64,000 nucleotides of DNA from Fluctibacter halophilus. GTDB taxonomy: Bacteria > Pseudomonadota > Gammaproteobacteria > Enterobacterales > Alteromonadaceae. Shown in pieces: positions 18,321 to 26,762 of this stretch (within the stretch, counting starts at the first letter, position 1; each line of letters begins with the position of its first letter). Under the pieces are notes generated by a model. The model searched no databases, was not told where the DNA came from, and worked only from the letters and a program-made list of their open reading frames with translations. A program made the position numbers and the translations under genes. The stretch spans positions 234,078-298,077 of the forward strand of contig NZ_JAJEWP010000001.1 in the NCBI RefSeq assembly GCF_020687825.1. Direction: 5' to 3'.

Positions 18321-19468
18321 AGATCCTCTACCATCACCGAGTGGCCTCCAAGGATGGCCAGTATGTCCACATCGAAGAAATCAACAAAGGACTGCTTAAG
18401 GCCGGCCATGAAATCGTACTGGTTGCTCCCAGCATGGGTGAAGAGCAGGAGTTTGGGGGTGACGGTGGACTGGTTTCAAAGCTGAAAAAGGCGTTGCCTC
18501 AGGCGCTGTATGAAATGGTTGAATTTGCCTACAGCTTCTGGGCATTTTTAAAACTGGCCGTCGCTATCATCAAGCACCGGCCAGACATCATTTATGAACG
18601 CTACAATCTGTTCAACCCTGCCGGTGTGTGGGCCAAAAAATGGTTCGGCATTCCGCTGTTGCTGGAAATCAATGCCCCTTTGTTGGAAGAGCGCAACAAA
18701 TACGATGGTATCGCCCTTTTCAAGCTGGCGCGCTGGACAGAGCATTACACCTGGCGCAATGCGGATTGGGTGTTGCCGGTGACCGACGTGCTGGCGTCCT
18801 ATCAGCGCGACATCGGCATTCCTGAGTCGCGTATTCGCGTGATCCCGAATGGCATCAACTGGGCAGATTTCACCGATCCGTCAATCAAAAATCCCCTCGA
18901 ACGTGATGTCTCAGACTTTACCGTGGTTGGTTTTGTTGGCTTCTGCCGTGAATGGCACGGACTGGATAAAATCCTGTCGTTGATGACCGAGCCAGGCAAT
19001 GAAAAGCTGTTTTTCCTGCTGGTGGGCGATGGCCCTGCGGTGCCCGGTATCAAGGCGCAGGCTGAATCTCTGGGCCTGACCGATCGTATCCACATTACCG
19101 GATTAGTGAAGCGGGACGCGATGCCGGGGTGGTTGCTGCCGATGGACATTGCCTTGCAACCGGCGGTCGTAGCCTATGCATCGCCGTTAAAAATGCTTGA
19201 ATACATGGCCACGGGTAAAGCCATCGTTGCCCCTCGTCAGGCCAATATCGAAGAGTTACTGACTGACGGTGAAAATGCGCTGATGTTTGATACGGACGAT
19301 CAGCAAACCTTTATTGATGCCTGCAATCGATTGGTCAAAGACGACGAATTGCGCGCGCGGCTGTCAGCCGCTGCCAGAGACACCGTCCTTAATCGGGACC
19401 TGACCTGGGACAACAATTGTCGGATCATCATCGATTTGGCCGAGCGTTCTTTGAAGGGCACAAGGTAA
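18317..19468 (+). CDS. Glycosyltransferase family 4 protein, eps operon
   Basis: A 383-residue GT-B enzyme. I chose the ATG at 18317, which overlaps the previous TGA as ATGA and gives MKILYHHRVASKDGQYVHIEE, over the TTG three codons upstream. The acceptor domain has IIYERYNLFNPAGVWAKK; the donor domain has VVGFVGFCREWHGLDKILSL and ASPLKMLEYMATGKAIVAPR. It resembles exosortase-locus transferases of the Daro_2409-like type, though I cannot be certain of the subfamily. It is translationally coupled to the sulfotransferase and is followed 4 bp later by the O-ligase gene. Confidence 0.87.
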   Translation: MKILYHHRVASKDGQYVHIEEINKGLLKAGHEIVLVAPSMGEEQEFGGDGGLVSKLKKALPQALYEMVEFAYSFWAFLKLAVAIIKHRPDIIYERYNLFNPAGVWAKKWFGIPLLLEINAPLLEERNKYDGIALFKLARWTEHYTWRNADWVLPVTDVLASYQRDIGIPESRIRVIPNGINWADFTDPSIKNPLERDVSDFTVVGFVGFCREWHGLDKILSLMTEPGNEKLFFLLVGDGPAVPGIKAQAESLGLTDRIHITGLVKRDAMPGWLLPMDIALQPAVVAYASPLKMLEYMATGKAIVAPRQANIEELLTDGENALMFDTDDQQTFIDACNRLVKDDELRARLSAAARDTVLNRDLTWDNNCRIIIDLAERSLKGTR

Positions 19469-19472
19469 CACC

Positions 19473-20810
19473 ATGCGCGATTTAGCCATCCTGTCGATTT
19501 TTGCCTATGGCTGCTTCCTGGCCTTTAAGCGCCCGTACATCGGTGCGATGGTGATGCTGTGGATCTCCTACATGAACCCTCACCGCCTGGTGCCTTGGGG
19601 ATTGACTTATTCTCTTCCATTATACGCACTGGCATTTTGCGTAACGTTTCTCGCTTTTTTAATCTCAAAAGATAAACACCGCTATCCTCTGAATGGCATG
19701 TCAATTCTGATGATAATATTTGTGTTATGGGGGGGGCTGTGCACGGTATTTGCGTTGGAGCCTGAATGGGCAACTAGTGAACTTAGCCGTTTTTCAAAAA
19801 TCTTACTGGGAGTGGCGTTGTATCTTATGATCATGCGTGGTGAACATAAGATCAAAATGATGGTGCTGGTGATGGCGGTGGCGACCGCGTTTTACGGCGT
19901 CAAAGGCGGCATCTTCGCTATCATGACCGGGGGCAACTTCCGAGTCTGGGGGCCGCCGGACTCCTTCATCGAAGGTAACAACGAATTGGCACTGGCACTG
20001 CTGATGACGATTCCACTGCTGTTTTTCCTGTTTACCGACGCGAAGCATAAGTGGCTTAAACGAGCCTACATGGCCTCCATCGGATTGTGTTTCATTTCGG
20101 TGGTGGCCAGTTATTCCCGTGGTGCATTCCTGGCTTTGGCTGTCACCAGTTTCTTCCTGTGGCTGAAAAGCCGTTTCAAGGTGCCGTTGGCAGTGTTGGG
20201 GATTGTTGCGGTATTGGGCGCAATCCCGTTCATCCCGCAGCACTGGTATGACCGCATGAACACCATTCAGACCTACGAGCAGGATGCCTCTGCGATGGGG
20301 CGGATCAATGCCTGGACAGTGGCTGTGAACGTGGCCAACGATCGGATCACCGGCGGTGGTTATGGCCACTGGGGGCCTCGTACCTTCGCCATGTACGCAC
20401 CAATCCCGGATAAAGTGCATGATGCGCACAGCATTTATTTTGAAGTGTTGGGCGAGTTAGGCTGGCCGGGTCTGTTGATGTTTTTGTCATTACTGCTTAT
20501 CTGTTGGCGCATGAATGGGCGAAACATCAAACTCAGTGACGGACGAGACGACTTGTTGTGGTGTAACACTCTGGCCAAGATGTTACAAGTGAGCCAGATA
20601 GCTTACATGTCGGGCGGTGCGTTTCTCGGGTTGGCGTATTGGAACATGCCGTATCACCTTATGGTGGTGACCATTTTGCTCAATCTGTATCTGAAGGAGC
20701 GCGCCGAAGCCCCGCAACAGTCAGAGGAGCAGGATGGTGAGGTTGTCGCGCCGAAAGCCAGCACAAAATACGATTTTGATCCCGAAACCGGCATTCGCCG
20801 CCGCTCTTAA
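19473..20810 (+). CDS. XrtA-associated O-glycosylation ligase / O-antigen-ligase-like membrane protein
   Basis: A 445-residue polytopic membrane protein (about 10-12 TM helices) with the N-terminal region (LAILSIFAYGCFLAFKRP then MLWISYMNPHRLVPW) of the putative exosortase A-associated O-glycosylation ligase family and the Wzy_C/WaaL core (SYSRGAFLALAV). A periplasmic loop contains WTVAVNVAN and DAHSIYFEVLGELG with the His typical of such ligases. It could polymerise the EPS or ligate it to a protein or lipid acceptor. AAGG precedes the ATG. A short internal stretch (about 19590-19800) is AT-richer than the rest. Confidence 0.9.
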   Translation: MRDLAILSIFAYGCFLAFKRPYIGAMVMLWISYMNPHRLVPWGLTYSLPLYALAFCVTFLAFLISKDKHRYPLNGMSILMIIFVLWGGLCTVFALEPEWATSELSRFSKILLGVALYLMIMRGEHKIKMMVLVMAVATAFYGVKGGIFAIMTGGNFRVWGPPDSFIEGNNELALALLMTIPLLFFLFTDAKHKWLKRAYMASIGLCFISVVASYSRGAFLALAVTSFFLWLKSRFKVPLAVLGIVAVLGAIPFIPQHWYDRMNTIQTYEQDASAMGRINAWTVAVNVANDRITGGGYGHWGPRTFAMYAPIPDKVHDAHSIYFEVLGELGWPGLLMFLSLLLICWRMNGRNIKLSDGRDDLLWCNTLAKMLQVSQIAYMSGGAFLGLAYWNMPYHLMVVTILLNLYLKERAEAPQQSEEQDGEVVAPKASTKYDFDPETGIRRRS

Positions 20811-20830
20811 TTGGTCATGGAGACTTTGCT

Positions 20831-22273
20831 GTGACGTCGGTTAAAACGTCCCTGAGTTGGACTTTTGCATCCAACTACCTGAACATGTTCATCCGCTTCT
20901 TCGCGGTCGCCATCACGGCACGTCTGCTGACCCCTGATGAGATTGGGATCTTCTCCATCGCATTGGCCGGGTTCGGTTTTATCCAGATTTTCCGTGACTT
21001 TGGTATCGGGTCTTACATTGTGCAGAAAAAGACCCTTAGCAGTGATGATCTTGGCGCCGCATTTACGGTGTCGATTTGTATTTGCTGGTTCCTGGCTGCC
21101 GTTACGTTATTGTTCTCGAAGGCACTGGGGACATTTTACGGCCGTGAAGAAGTCACGGTTATTTTCCAGTTGCTGGCCATCAACCTGGTGATCATTCCTT
21201 TCGGCACGATCAATCTGTCGTTGCTGAAGCGCAAGCTCAAATTTAAAAACGTGGCGATCATCGAAGTGTGCAGTGCCATTGTTGGCAGTGGCTCTGTGAT
21301 CGTGTTTGCCTACATGGGGTACAGTTACAAAAGTCTCGCCTTTGGCTCTATCGCAGGGTGCCTGGCAACCGTCGTCGTGTCGAACATCTTTCGTCAGCCG
21401 GAATTACCGTTTTTACCGGGCTTTAAAGGGGTAAAATCGGTCCTTAAATTTGGCTCTATCCTGAGTACCAGCAACATTATGACGCAGATCGATGAAGCCG
21501 GTCCTGAGCTGATCATCGGTAAAGTGTCGGGGATGGAATCGGTGGCTTTTTTCAACAAGGGCTATTCCACCGCGAATTTGTTCGACCGTTTTATCTTCAA
21601 GGCGGTGCGCAGTATTTCCGGGGCGTACTTCGCTGCCTACAATCGGGAAAATCTCAACCGCTTGCGTACGGCATTCATGCAAATGCAGGACTACATTGTC
21701 GTGGTGTCCTGGCCGTTTTTTATTTTTCTGGGGTTCTACGCCGACGAGAGTATTCGTTTATTGTACGGTGACCAGTGGGCCGTCTCTGCGGCTTTGTTAC
21801 CTTACTGTTGTTTCTTTATTGCGATCAACTCGGTGTTCGCCTTGTTTGATCAGTTACTGATCAATACCGGACACGTTAAGAAGCAACTGGGCATTGTGAA
21901 TAAAGTGATGCTGCTGAAGCTGGCGATTGTGTTGTATGCCGCACACCAATCCCTCGAATTGTTGGTGATGTTGCTGATGATTGTACCGCTGGTACGTATT
22001 CTGATCCTCAAATCAGCCCTGCGGGATGTGCTGGAACTGGAATTGAGTGCTTACTCATCGCACCTGAAAATCTGGGCGTTGTTGTCGGGGGGCTTTTTCA
22101 CTGCCCTGTACGGCATTCACACGTTACTGGTTAGCGGCGGGCTCAGTGGTATTCCGCTGTTGTTGTGCGCCGGGGTTTTGATGGCGGTTGTGTGGGTTAC
22201 GCTGGTCATGGCCCTGAGGCATCCATTGCGTGACGAATTAAACGGGATTTTCCGCAAGCTACTGAAACGTTAA
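20831..22273 (+). CDS. Wzx-type oligosaccharide flippase (MOP superfamily)
   Basis: A 480-residue membrane protein with about 12-14 TM helices and the N-terminal pattern SLSWTFASNYLNMFIRFFAVAI then ARLLTPDEIGIFSIALAGFGF of the polysaccharide biosynthesis/MATE-like (Polysacc_synt) group. It is expected to flip the undecaprenyl-linked repeat unit to the periplasm for the ligase encoded just upstream. Start is GTG at 20831. Last gene of the 15-kb plus-strand operon; a strong hairpin terminator begins right after its stop codon. Confidence 0.9.
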   Translation: MTSVKTSLSWTFASNYLNMFIRFFAVAITARLLTPDEIGIFSIALAGFGFIQIFRDFGIGSYIVQKKTLSSDDLGAAFTVSICICWFLAAVTLLFSKALGTFYGREEVTVIFQLLAINLVIIPFGTINLSLLKRKLKFKNVAIIEVCSAIVGSGSVIVFAYMGYSYKSLAFGSIAGCLATVVVSNIFRQPELPFLPGFKGVKSVLKFGSILSTSNIMTQIDEAGPELIIGKVSGMESVAFFNKGYSTANLFDRFIFKAVRSISGAYFAAYNRENLNRLRTAFMQMQDYIVVVSWPFFIFLGFYADESIRLLYGDQWAVSAALLPYCCFFIAINSVFALFDQLLINTGHVKKQLGIVNKVMLLKLAIVLYAAHQSLELLVMLLMIVPLVRILILKSALRDVLELELSAYSSHLKIWALLSGGFFTALYGIHTLLVSGGLSGIPLLLCAGVLMAVVWVTLVMALRHPLRDELNGIFRKLLKR

Positions 22274-22301
22274 AAAAAGGGCTGTCAGACAGCCCCTTTT
22301 T
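22274..22301. terminator. Bidirectional intrinsic terminator between convergent operons
   Basis: GGGCTGT (22279-22285), loop CAG, ACAGCCC (22289-22295), with an A-run before and CTTTTT after. It lies directly after the flippase stop and 18 bp from the convergent gene ending at 22319, so it can serve both strands. Confidence 0.9.
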
Positions 22302-22318
22302 GTTGGTTTGAATCGATG

Positions 22319-25300
22319 TTAGTTTTTCAGCACGTAGTACTTTTTGTCCTGGAATTGGATGTACTCAACGTTTACCAATGTATCCTGGCCTTCATCGCTG
22401 ACCAGCGCGGTAACGGTTACGCTGCCATCGGCCTGGTGCTCAATGGTGTAATCGGCAATCGGGCCATCAAAGTAGGCAGTGTCCAGGCCTTCGTGGCCAT
22501 CCAACAGGTCGTTGCCGGCACCACCGCGCACGTGGTCCCACTGAGGGCTGCCGATCAGGCGGTCATGGCCCCCGGCCAGGTCGATAAGTTCAATGCCACG
22601 CAGCACGGTATTGCTGAAATCAAACTGTTGACGGTAGTTATCGCCAAGCAGAATGTCATAACCGCCTTTGGCATCGATCTTTTCAACGTTCACGACCACA
22701 TCTATTGACAGGGTGTCACTGCCTTCGGTGCCGAGGATCTGGTCGTAGCCATCACCCCCATCGATGTTGTCAAAACCAATCGTAGTGCCCGCGAACAGGA
22801 TATAGTCGTCCCCACCTTGGGCGTCTATAACGTCACTGCCATTGCCACCATCAATCACGTCTTTGCCCTGTGAACCGACCAGGTAGTCGTGGCCGTCGAG
22901 TCCTTCAATGGTGAAGCCTGAAGATTGGGCGCTGACATCAAAGCTGTCACGGTATTCGGTGCCGCGCAGGTGTGAGTCCGGCAATACCGACAGGGTCAGC
23001 GTTGCACTGGCTTCACCGCCACGACCATCTGTGATGGAGTAGCTGATGTGCTGGTCACCATAACTGCCGGCTTCGGGTTGGAACTGAAGTGATTGGTTGA
23101 CGATGCTCAGGGAACCGGATTGCGGTGCACTGACGCTGTTCAGGCGCAAGGTGTCTTGATCGGGATCCTGGTCGTTGGCCAGCAAGGTTGCGACCGAAAT
23201 CACATGTAAGCCAGTACCGAGCAACTCGATGCGATCATCGCCGGCAACCGGGTTATTGTTCGGCCCCTGAACCAGTACCGTAATTGTACTGCTGGTTTGC
23301 TCGCCGTCAGTGTCTTCAACCACATACGTCATGTCGACGCGTCCGACAAAGGTGCTGTCGGATTGATAGCTGATGGTATTGCCGAATTGACTCACTGTTC
23401 CCTGCGCAGGGGTACTGACACTGATCACGGACATCGCCAGACCTAATTGGTGCAGGTCGTTTTCCAGTGGCGATACGATCACGCTTTCACCCTGGGCTAC
23501 GACGACCATATCAGGCAGAGCAAACAGCGCCTGGCCTTCGGCGACGGTCAGCTGTGCACCGTAAACGGGCAGTGGCTGTCCGGCTTCATAGGCGCCCAGG
23601 TCTGGGGCATTACCCTGGTAGGCATCATTGATGCCGGGGATAGCGATACCGCCGTCGATGGCCATGGATGCACTGTTCAAACGCACATCGGTGCTGGTGC
23701 TGAGGTAGTCATCGAAGCGTTGCAGCGACAGGCTGTCGGCAAACAGGGTGTCGCTGTCGAGCAGACGGTCATGGTTACCCAACGGACCTTGCTGCCACTG
23801 TGCGAAGCTGTCGACGGACACCGCATAGCGTTGGCTGGCGAGGTCAAAAGTGAACTTACCGTCCTGTGTCCAACCGTTGTAGTCGAGGTTGACGTAGCTG
23901 TGAGCACTGGTATTTTTCAGGGTGAACTCAGAGCTGCCGGCACCACTGACGAACAGGTTGTTGTTGATGGTCAGCAGACGGATGTCGCCACTGCTGTTTT
24001 TCCAGGCTTCACCGGTGCCGACGTCAGAATCACGGGTCACCAGGGTGTTGTGGTAGATGAGCATGCCGCTGGGGTTGTCTTGCTCCGGCTTGATTTTCAG
24101 CGGACCGCGGGCGGCGTTGAGCACCACGTTGCGATAGGCATACACCGGGCCACCCCACACGGGCTGGAAGCTCAGGCCATTGGCGGTGTTGGTGATAAGG
24201 TTGTGGTGCACAGCGACATTGCGCAGCGCGAAGTCGAATTCGATACCATCATCGCCACCCCAGTTAATCAGGTTGTGGTGGATATTGATGGCGACGTTGG
24301 CCCGTTGGGTGTTCCAGTGCAGGCCGAGGGAGTCACCGAAGCCGGCCAGGGTGTTGTGGGCAACTTCAATGTTGTGTCCGGTAACGACAATGCCTTCATG
24401 GTTCCAGGTCTCATTGCTGAGGTTACCGAAGGCATGAGGGCCGGTCAGACGGTTATTGATGATGGTCAGGTCCTGATGGCCGCCTTTGGCGTCGATACCG
24501 ACATTGACCTGATTGATAAGGTTGCTGTCGATGACCACGCCCTGGGTGTCACTGCTCAGGCGAACCCCTTTACCGGCATTGGTGATGGACAGGTTGTGAA
24601 TGCGCACATAACTGGCATCGATGTCGACACCCACGCCCTGGCCGTCGGCATTGATAAGGACATTGCCGAGGCTGGCACCGGTGACGGTGACAGGGTGTGC
24701 GGCTGTACCACTTTGTTTCAGGGTGATGGGGCCGTACAGTCCGGGAGACAGCACGAAGGTGTCGCCGGGCTCGGCCTGGTTAAGGGCACTTTGCAGTTCG
24801 CTGTCATTGGCAATCACGATTTGGCGCAACTGGCCTTGTGTGCCGGGCATGGCACTGGTGCGCAGGGTGATTTCCTGCACGTCATATTCGGTTGTAGCGT
24901 CCGGGTCCTGCACGGTGGCACGGACAGTGTATTGGGTGTCCGGGGTCAGGCCGGTGATGATGCCGGCAAAGCCATCGGGCGACAGTTCGGTGCTGTTTTT
25001 GGAGTTGCGTACCATGTCAGGGCGCATGCGGAACAGGTCGATGGCCCGTTGCCACTGGTCTTGTCCCTGGGCTTTGATATCAATGCGTACGGTGGCATTG
25101 AAGTTTTTATCCTGTTTAGCAGGCAACAGCAGGCTGGCAGAGGTCTGTGTGACACCATCGGCTTGCAGGGTCTGCGGGGTGAGCACATTGATGTCGTCAG
25201 GGTTGCTGCGCGGGTACCAGTACCACACACCATCGGAGCCCTGATTATCGCCGGCATTTTGCAGGCCGACAAAATAGTCGCCCTGTTCCACGTAGGTGAA

Positions 25301-26380
25301 TTTACTGAACACTTTATTGGCACCCTGGGCGTCACGCAGTGGGGTGTCGGTATCCTGCTCGTTCCAGATAACCTCGAAGTCGAGAGACTGGGGGTCCCAG
25401 GTCATGATTTCGGGGCCACCGTTCCAGAAGTAAAACTTGCCGTCGACAGGGCGGAAGTTAATCGCGGCCTGGGCGAAGAAGTTGGTGAAGTGCAGGTCTT
25501 CAAGGGCCGGAAACTCGACCACTTTGGTGGCGCTCAGGGTGTTACCCTGCCAGTCGAGGCGATAAATGGCGTACTTGTGGGCAGAGTACAGCTGTCCGGT
25601 TTGTGGGTGGACAAACAGACTGGATAGACCTGGAGCATCAAGCCCAATGACTTCACCAAGCCAGGTTTCTTTACCGTCAGTGTCATATAGGGCAGCAACA
25701 TGCTTTTTATTCACATGACCGATGAATAACGCCTGATTACGTTCGGCGAGATAAGCCGACATCGGATAATGAAAATTAACTGAGGCCGGATACTGGTGCC
25801 AGGTGTTGGTGGCGGTTTTAAATTCCCACATGACGGGAGTTTCAGGAGCATGGGGAGGCACACCGCCACCACCGCCGAAGCCGTGAGGGCTGCTGGTCCA
25901 GATACTCTGGGTAGTTGGGTTCCAGACCACACCGTCATAGGTATGGGTAGACATAGGAGAGTTCTCGGGCAGGTACACCGTGGTATTTGCCTTCTGGCTG
26001 TGGGCTTCTGGCTTGACCAGCGGCGCCGGGTCAGTCAGACGTGCCCAACTGCCATTGCTCACATCAAAGGTATAGATTTCATTGCCGCCGTAATCGGAAT
26101 GGCCACCGCCAAAGAAGTAAAAGCGTTGTTGTGACGGAGAAAAGGCTGCGCTGGTCCAGGCACGGAAGACCGCGTTTGGTCCCATGCTGCCCCAGAAAGG
26201 TTCGCTTGCGGTATCCAGGATCCATTGGTCGTGTTCTTCCTTGGTGATGGCGACGTCAGAAAACACGTTACTGCTTTGAAGTTTTGTCCATCCGTTGGTT
26301 GTTTCGTCGGCCATGACAGTAGAGGATAACGCGCTTGCTGAAAGCCAGAAAGACAACAAAAAACGGCGAAAAACGTTCAT
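22319..26380 (-). CDS. Large secreted multidomain protein A: beta-propeller, FN3, parallel beta-helix, cadherin-like, RTX repeats
   Basis: A 1353-residue protein. Signal peptide is residues 1-24 (ends VMA before DE). From about 50 to 395 a Kelch/galactose-oxidase-like propeller (FYFFGGGHSDYGGNEIYTFD, HTYDGVVWNP). From about 400 to 505 an FN3-like domain (LTPDTQYTVRATVQD). From about 515 to 900 a right-handed parallel beta-helix (DSELQSALNQAEPGDTFVLS, repeated HHNLI/NNRLT turns) as in pectate-lyase/NosD-like carbohydrate-active proteins. Then two cadherin-like domains and from about 1130 RTX calcium-binding nonapeptides (GGNGSDVIDAQGGDD). No PEP-CTERM tail. Probably an EPS-binding, -cleaving or -epimerising matrix protein; the reaction is unknown. 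Residues ~66-949 are identical to the neighbour at 26763. Confidence 0.85.
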   Translation of the reverse strand: MNVFRRFLLSFWLSASALSSTVMADETTNGWTKLQSSNVFSDVAITKEEHDQWILDTASEPFWGSMGPNAVFRAWTSAAFSPSQQRFYFFGGGHSDYGGNEIYTFDVSNGSWARLTDPAPLVKPEAHSQKANTTVYLPENSPMSTHTYDGVVWNPTTQSIWTSSPHGFGGGGGVPPHAPETPVMWEFKTATNTWHQYPASVNFHYPMSAYLAERNQALFIGHVNKKHVAALYDTDGKETWLGEVIGLDAPGLSSLFVHPQTGQLYSAHKYAIYRLDWQGNTLSATKVVEFPALEDLHFTNFFAQAAINFRPVDGKFYFWNGGPEIMTWDPQSLDFEVIWNEQDTDTPLRDAQGANKVFSKFTYVEQGDYFVGLQNAGDNQGSDGVWYWYPRSNPDDINVLTPQTLQADGVTQTSASLLLPAKQDKNFNATVRIDIKAQGQDQWQRAIDLFRMRPDMVRNSKNSTELSPDGFAGIITGLTPDTQYTVRATVQDPDATTEYDVQEITLRTSAMPGTQGQLRQIVIANDSELQSALNQAEPGDTFVLSPGLYGPITLKQSGTAAHPVTVTGASLGNVLINADGQGVGVDIDASYVRIHNLSITNAGKGVRLSSDTQGVVIDSNLINQVNVGIDAKGGHQDLTIINNRLTGPHAFGNLSNETWNHEGIVVTGHNIEVAHNTLAGFGDSLGLHWNTQRANVAINIHHNLINWGGDDGIEFDFALRNVAVHHNLITNTANGLSFQPVWGGPVYAYRNVVLNAARGPLKIKPEQDNPSGMLIYHNTLVTRDSDVGTGEAWKNSSGDIRLLTINNNLFVSGAGSSEFTLKNTSAHSYVNLDYNGWTQDGKFTFDLASQRYAVSVDSFAQWQQGPLGNHDRLLDSDTLFADSLSLQRFDDYLSTSTDVRLNSASMAIDGGIAIPGINDAYQGNAPDLGAYEAGQPLPVYGAQLTVAEGQALFALPDMVVVAQGESVIVSPLENDLHQLGLAMSVISVSTPAQGTVSQFGNTISYQSDSTFVGRVDMTYVVEDTDGEQTSSTITVLVQGPNNNPVAGDDRIELLGTGLHVISVATLLANDQDPDQDTLRLNSVSAPQSGSLSIVNQSLQFQPEAGSYGDQHISYSITDGRGGEASATLTLSVLPDSHLRGTEYRDSFDVSAQSSGFTIEGLDGHDYLVGSQGKDVIDGGNGSDVIDAQGGDDYILFAGTTIGFDNIDGGDGYDQILGTEGSDTLSIDVVVNVEKIDAKGGYDILLGDNYRQQFDFSNTVLRGIELIDLAGGHDRLIGSPQWDHVRGGAGNDLLDGHEGLDTAYFDGPIADYTIEHQADGSVTVTALVSDEGQDTLVNVEYIQFQDKKYYVLKN
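23536..26186. repeat. 2.65-kb near-identical direct repeat, copy A
   Basis: Matches 27971-30621 at a constant offset of 4435 bp with no indel. I see no difference from 23536 to 26056, and the translations agree in all other frames I compared, which supports DNA identity. Three substitutions occur in the last ~130 bp (first at 26057, G here versus A in copy B). Identity stops abruptly at both ends inside the coding sequence. Confidence 0.92.
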
Positions 26381-26762
26381 AAATCTATTTACCTGTAAGT
26401 TCGTACTCCAACCCTGAGTGATTAAAAAAAACCGTGCATCGGTGATGCGGAGCGCACCTTACCAATCGAAAAGGGGTGAAAAAATATACGAACAAATAAC
26501 CACGTATTAGCTGGCAGTCGCTAAACCGTGATGAAAGAGGTGGGTTAAAAAAAGGGGCGTTGTTGGTGGGGTTTGTAAGTGCTTGTTGCACCTGATAATA
26601 GTGTTGGCAAATTGCGACACAAAATGGATCACATGGCATTTGTCAGCATGACATCGTGGGCAAAAGTTTTTTCGATAGTTGGGTAAAAAAATACGACTTT
26701 CGTTTAATGGTAACGGCTTTGTTGTTAGTGAGTGATAACAAAATAATTCGCGGAGTGAGGAA
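26381..26762. other. 382-bp AT-rich gap between the tandem paralogues
   Basis: No gene is seen. It must hold the promoter of protein A (minus strand), though I could not fix -35/-10 boxes. A small hairpin GCATC-GGT-GATGC (26436-26448) followed on the minus strand by eight T (26431-26424) may end transcripts arriving from gene B. Several A- and T-runs occur near 26545 and 26685. AGG lies about 10 nt before the ATG of gene A. Confidence 0.5.

Noticed and set aside
23447-25627. 726-codon open frame on the plus strand opposite protein A, and its twin at 27879-30062
   Set aside because: Both are antisense to the large secreted proteins, have no recognisable domain or ribosome site, and arise from the codon bias of the minus-strand gene; the twin exists only because the DNA is duplicated.
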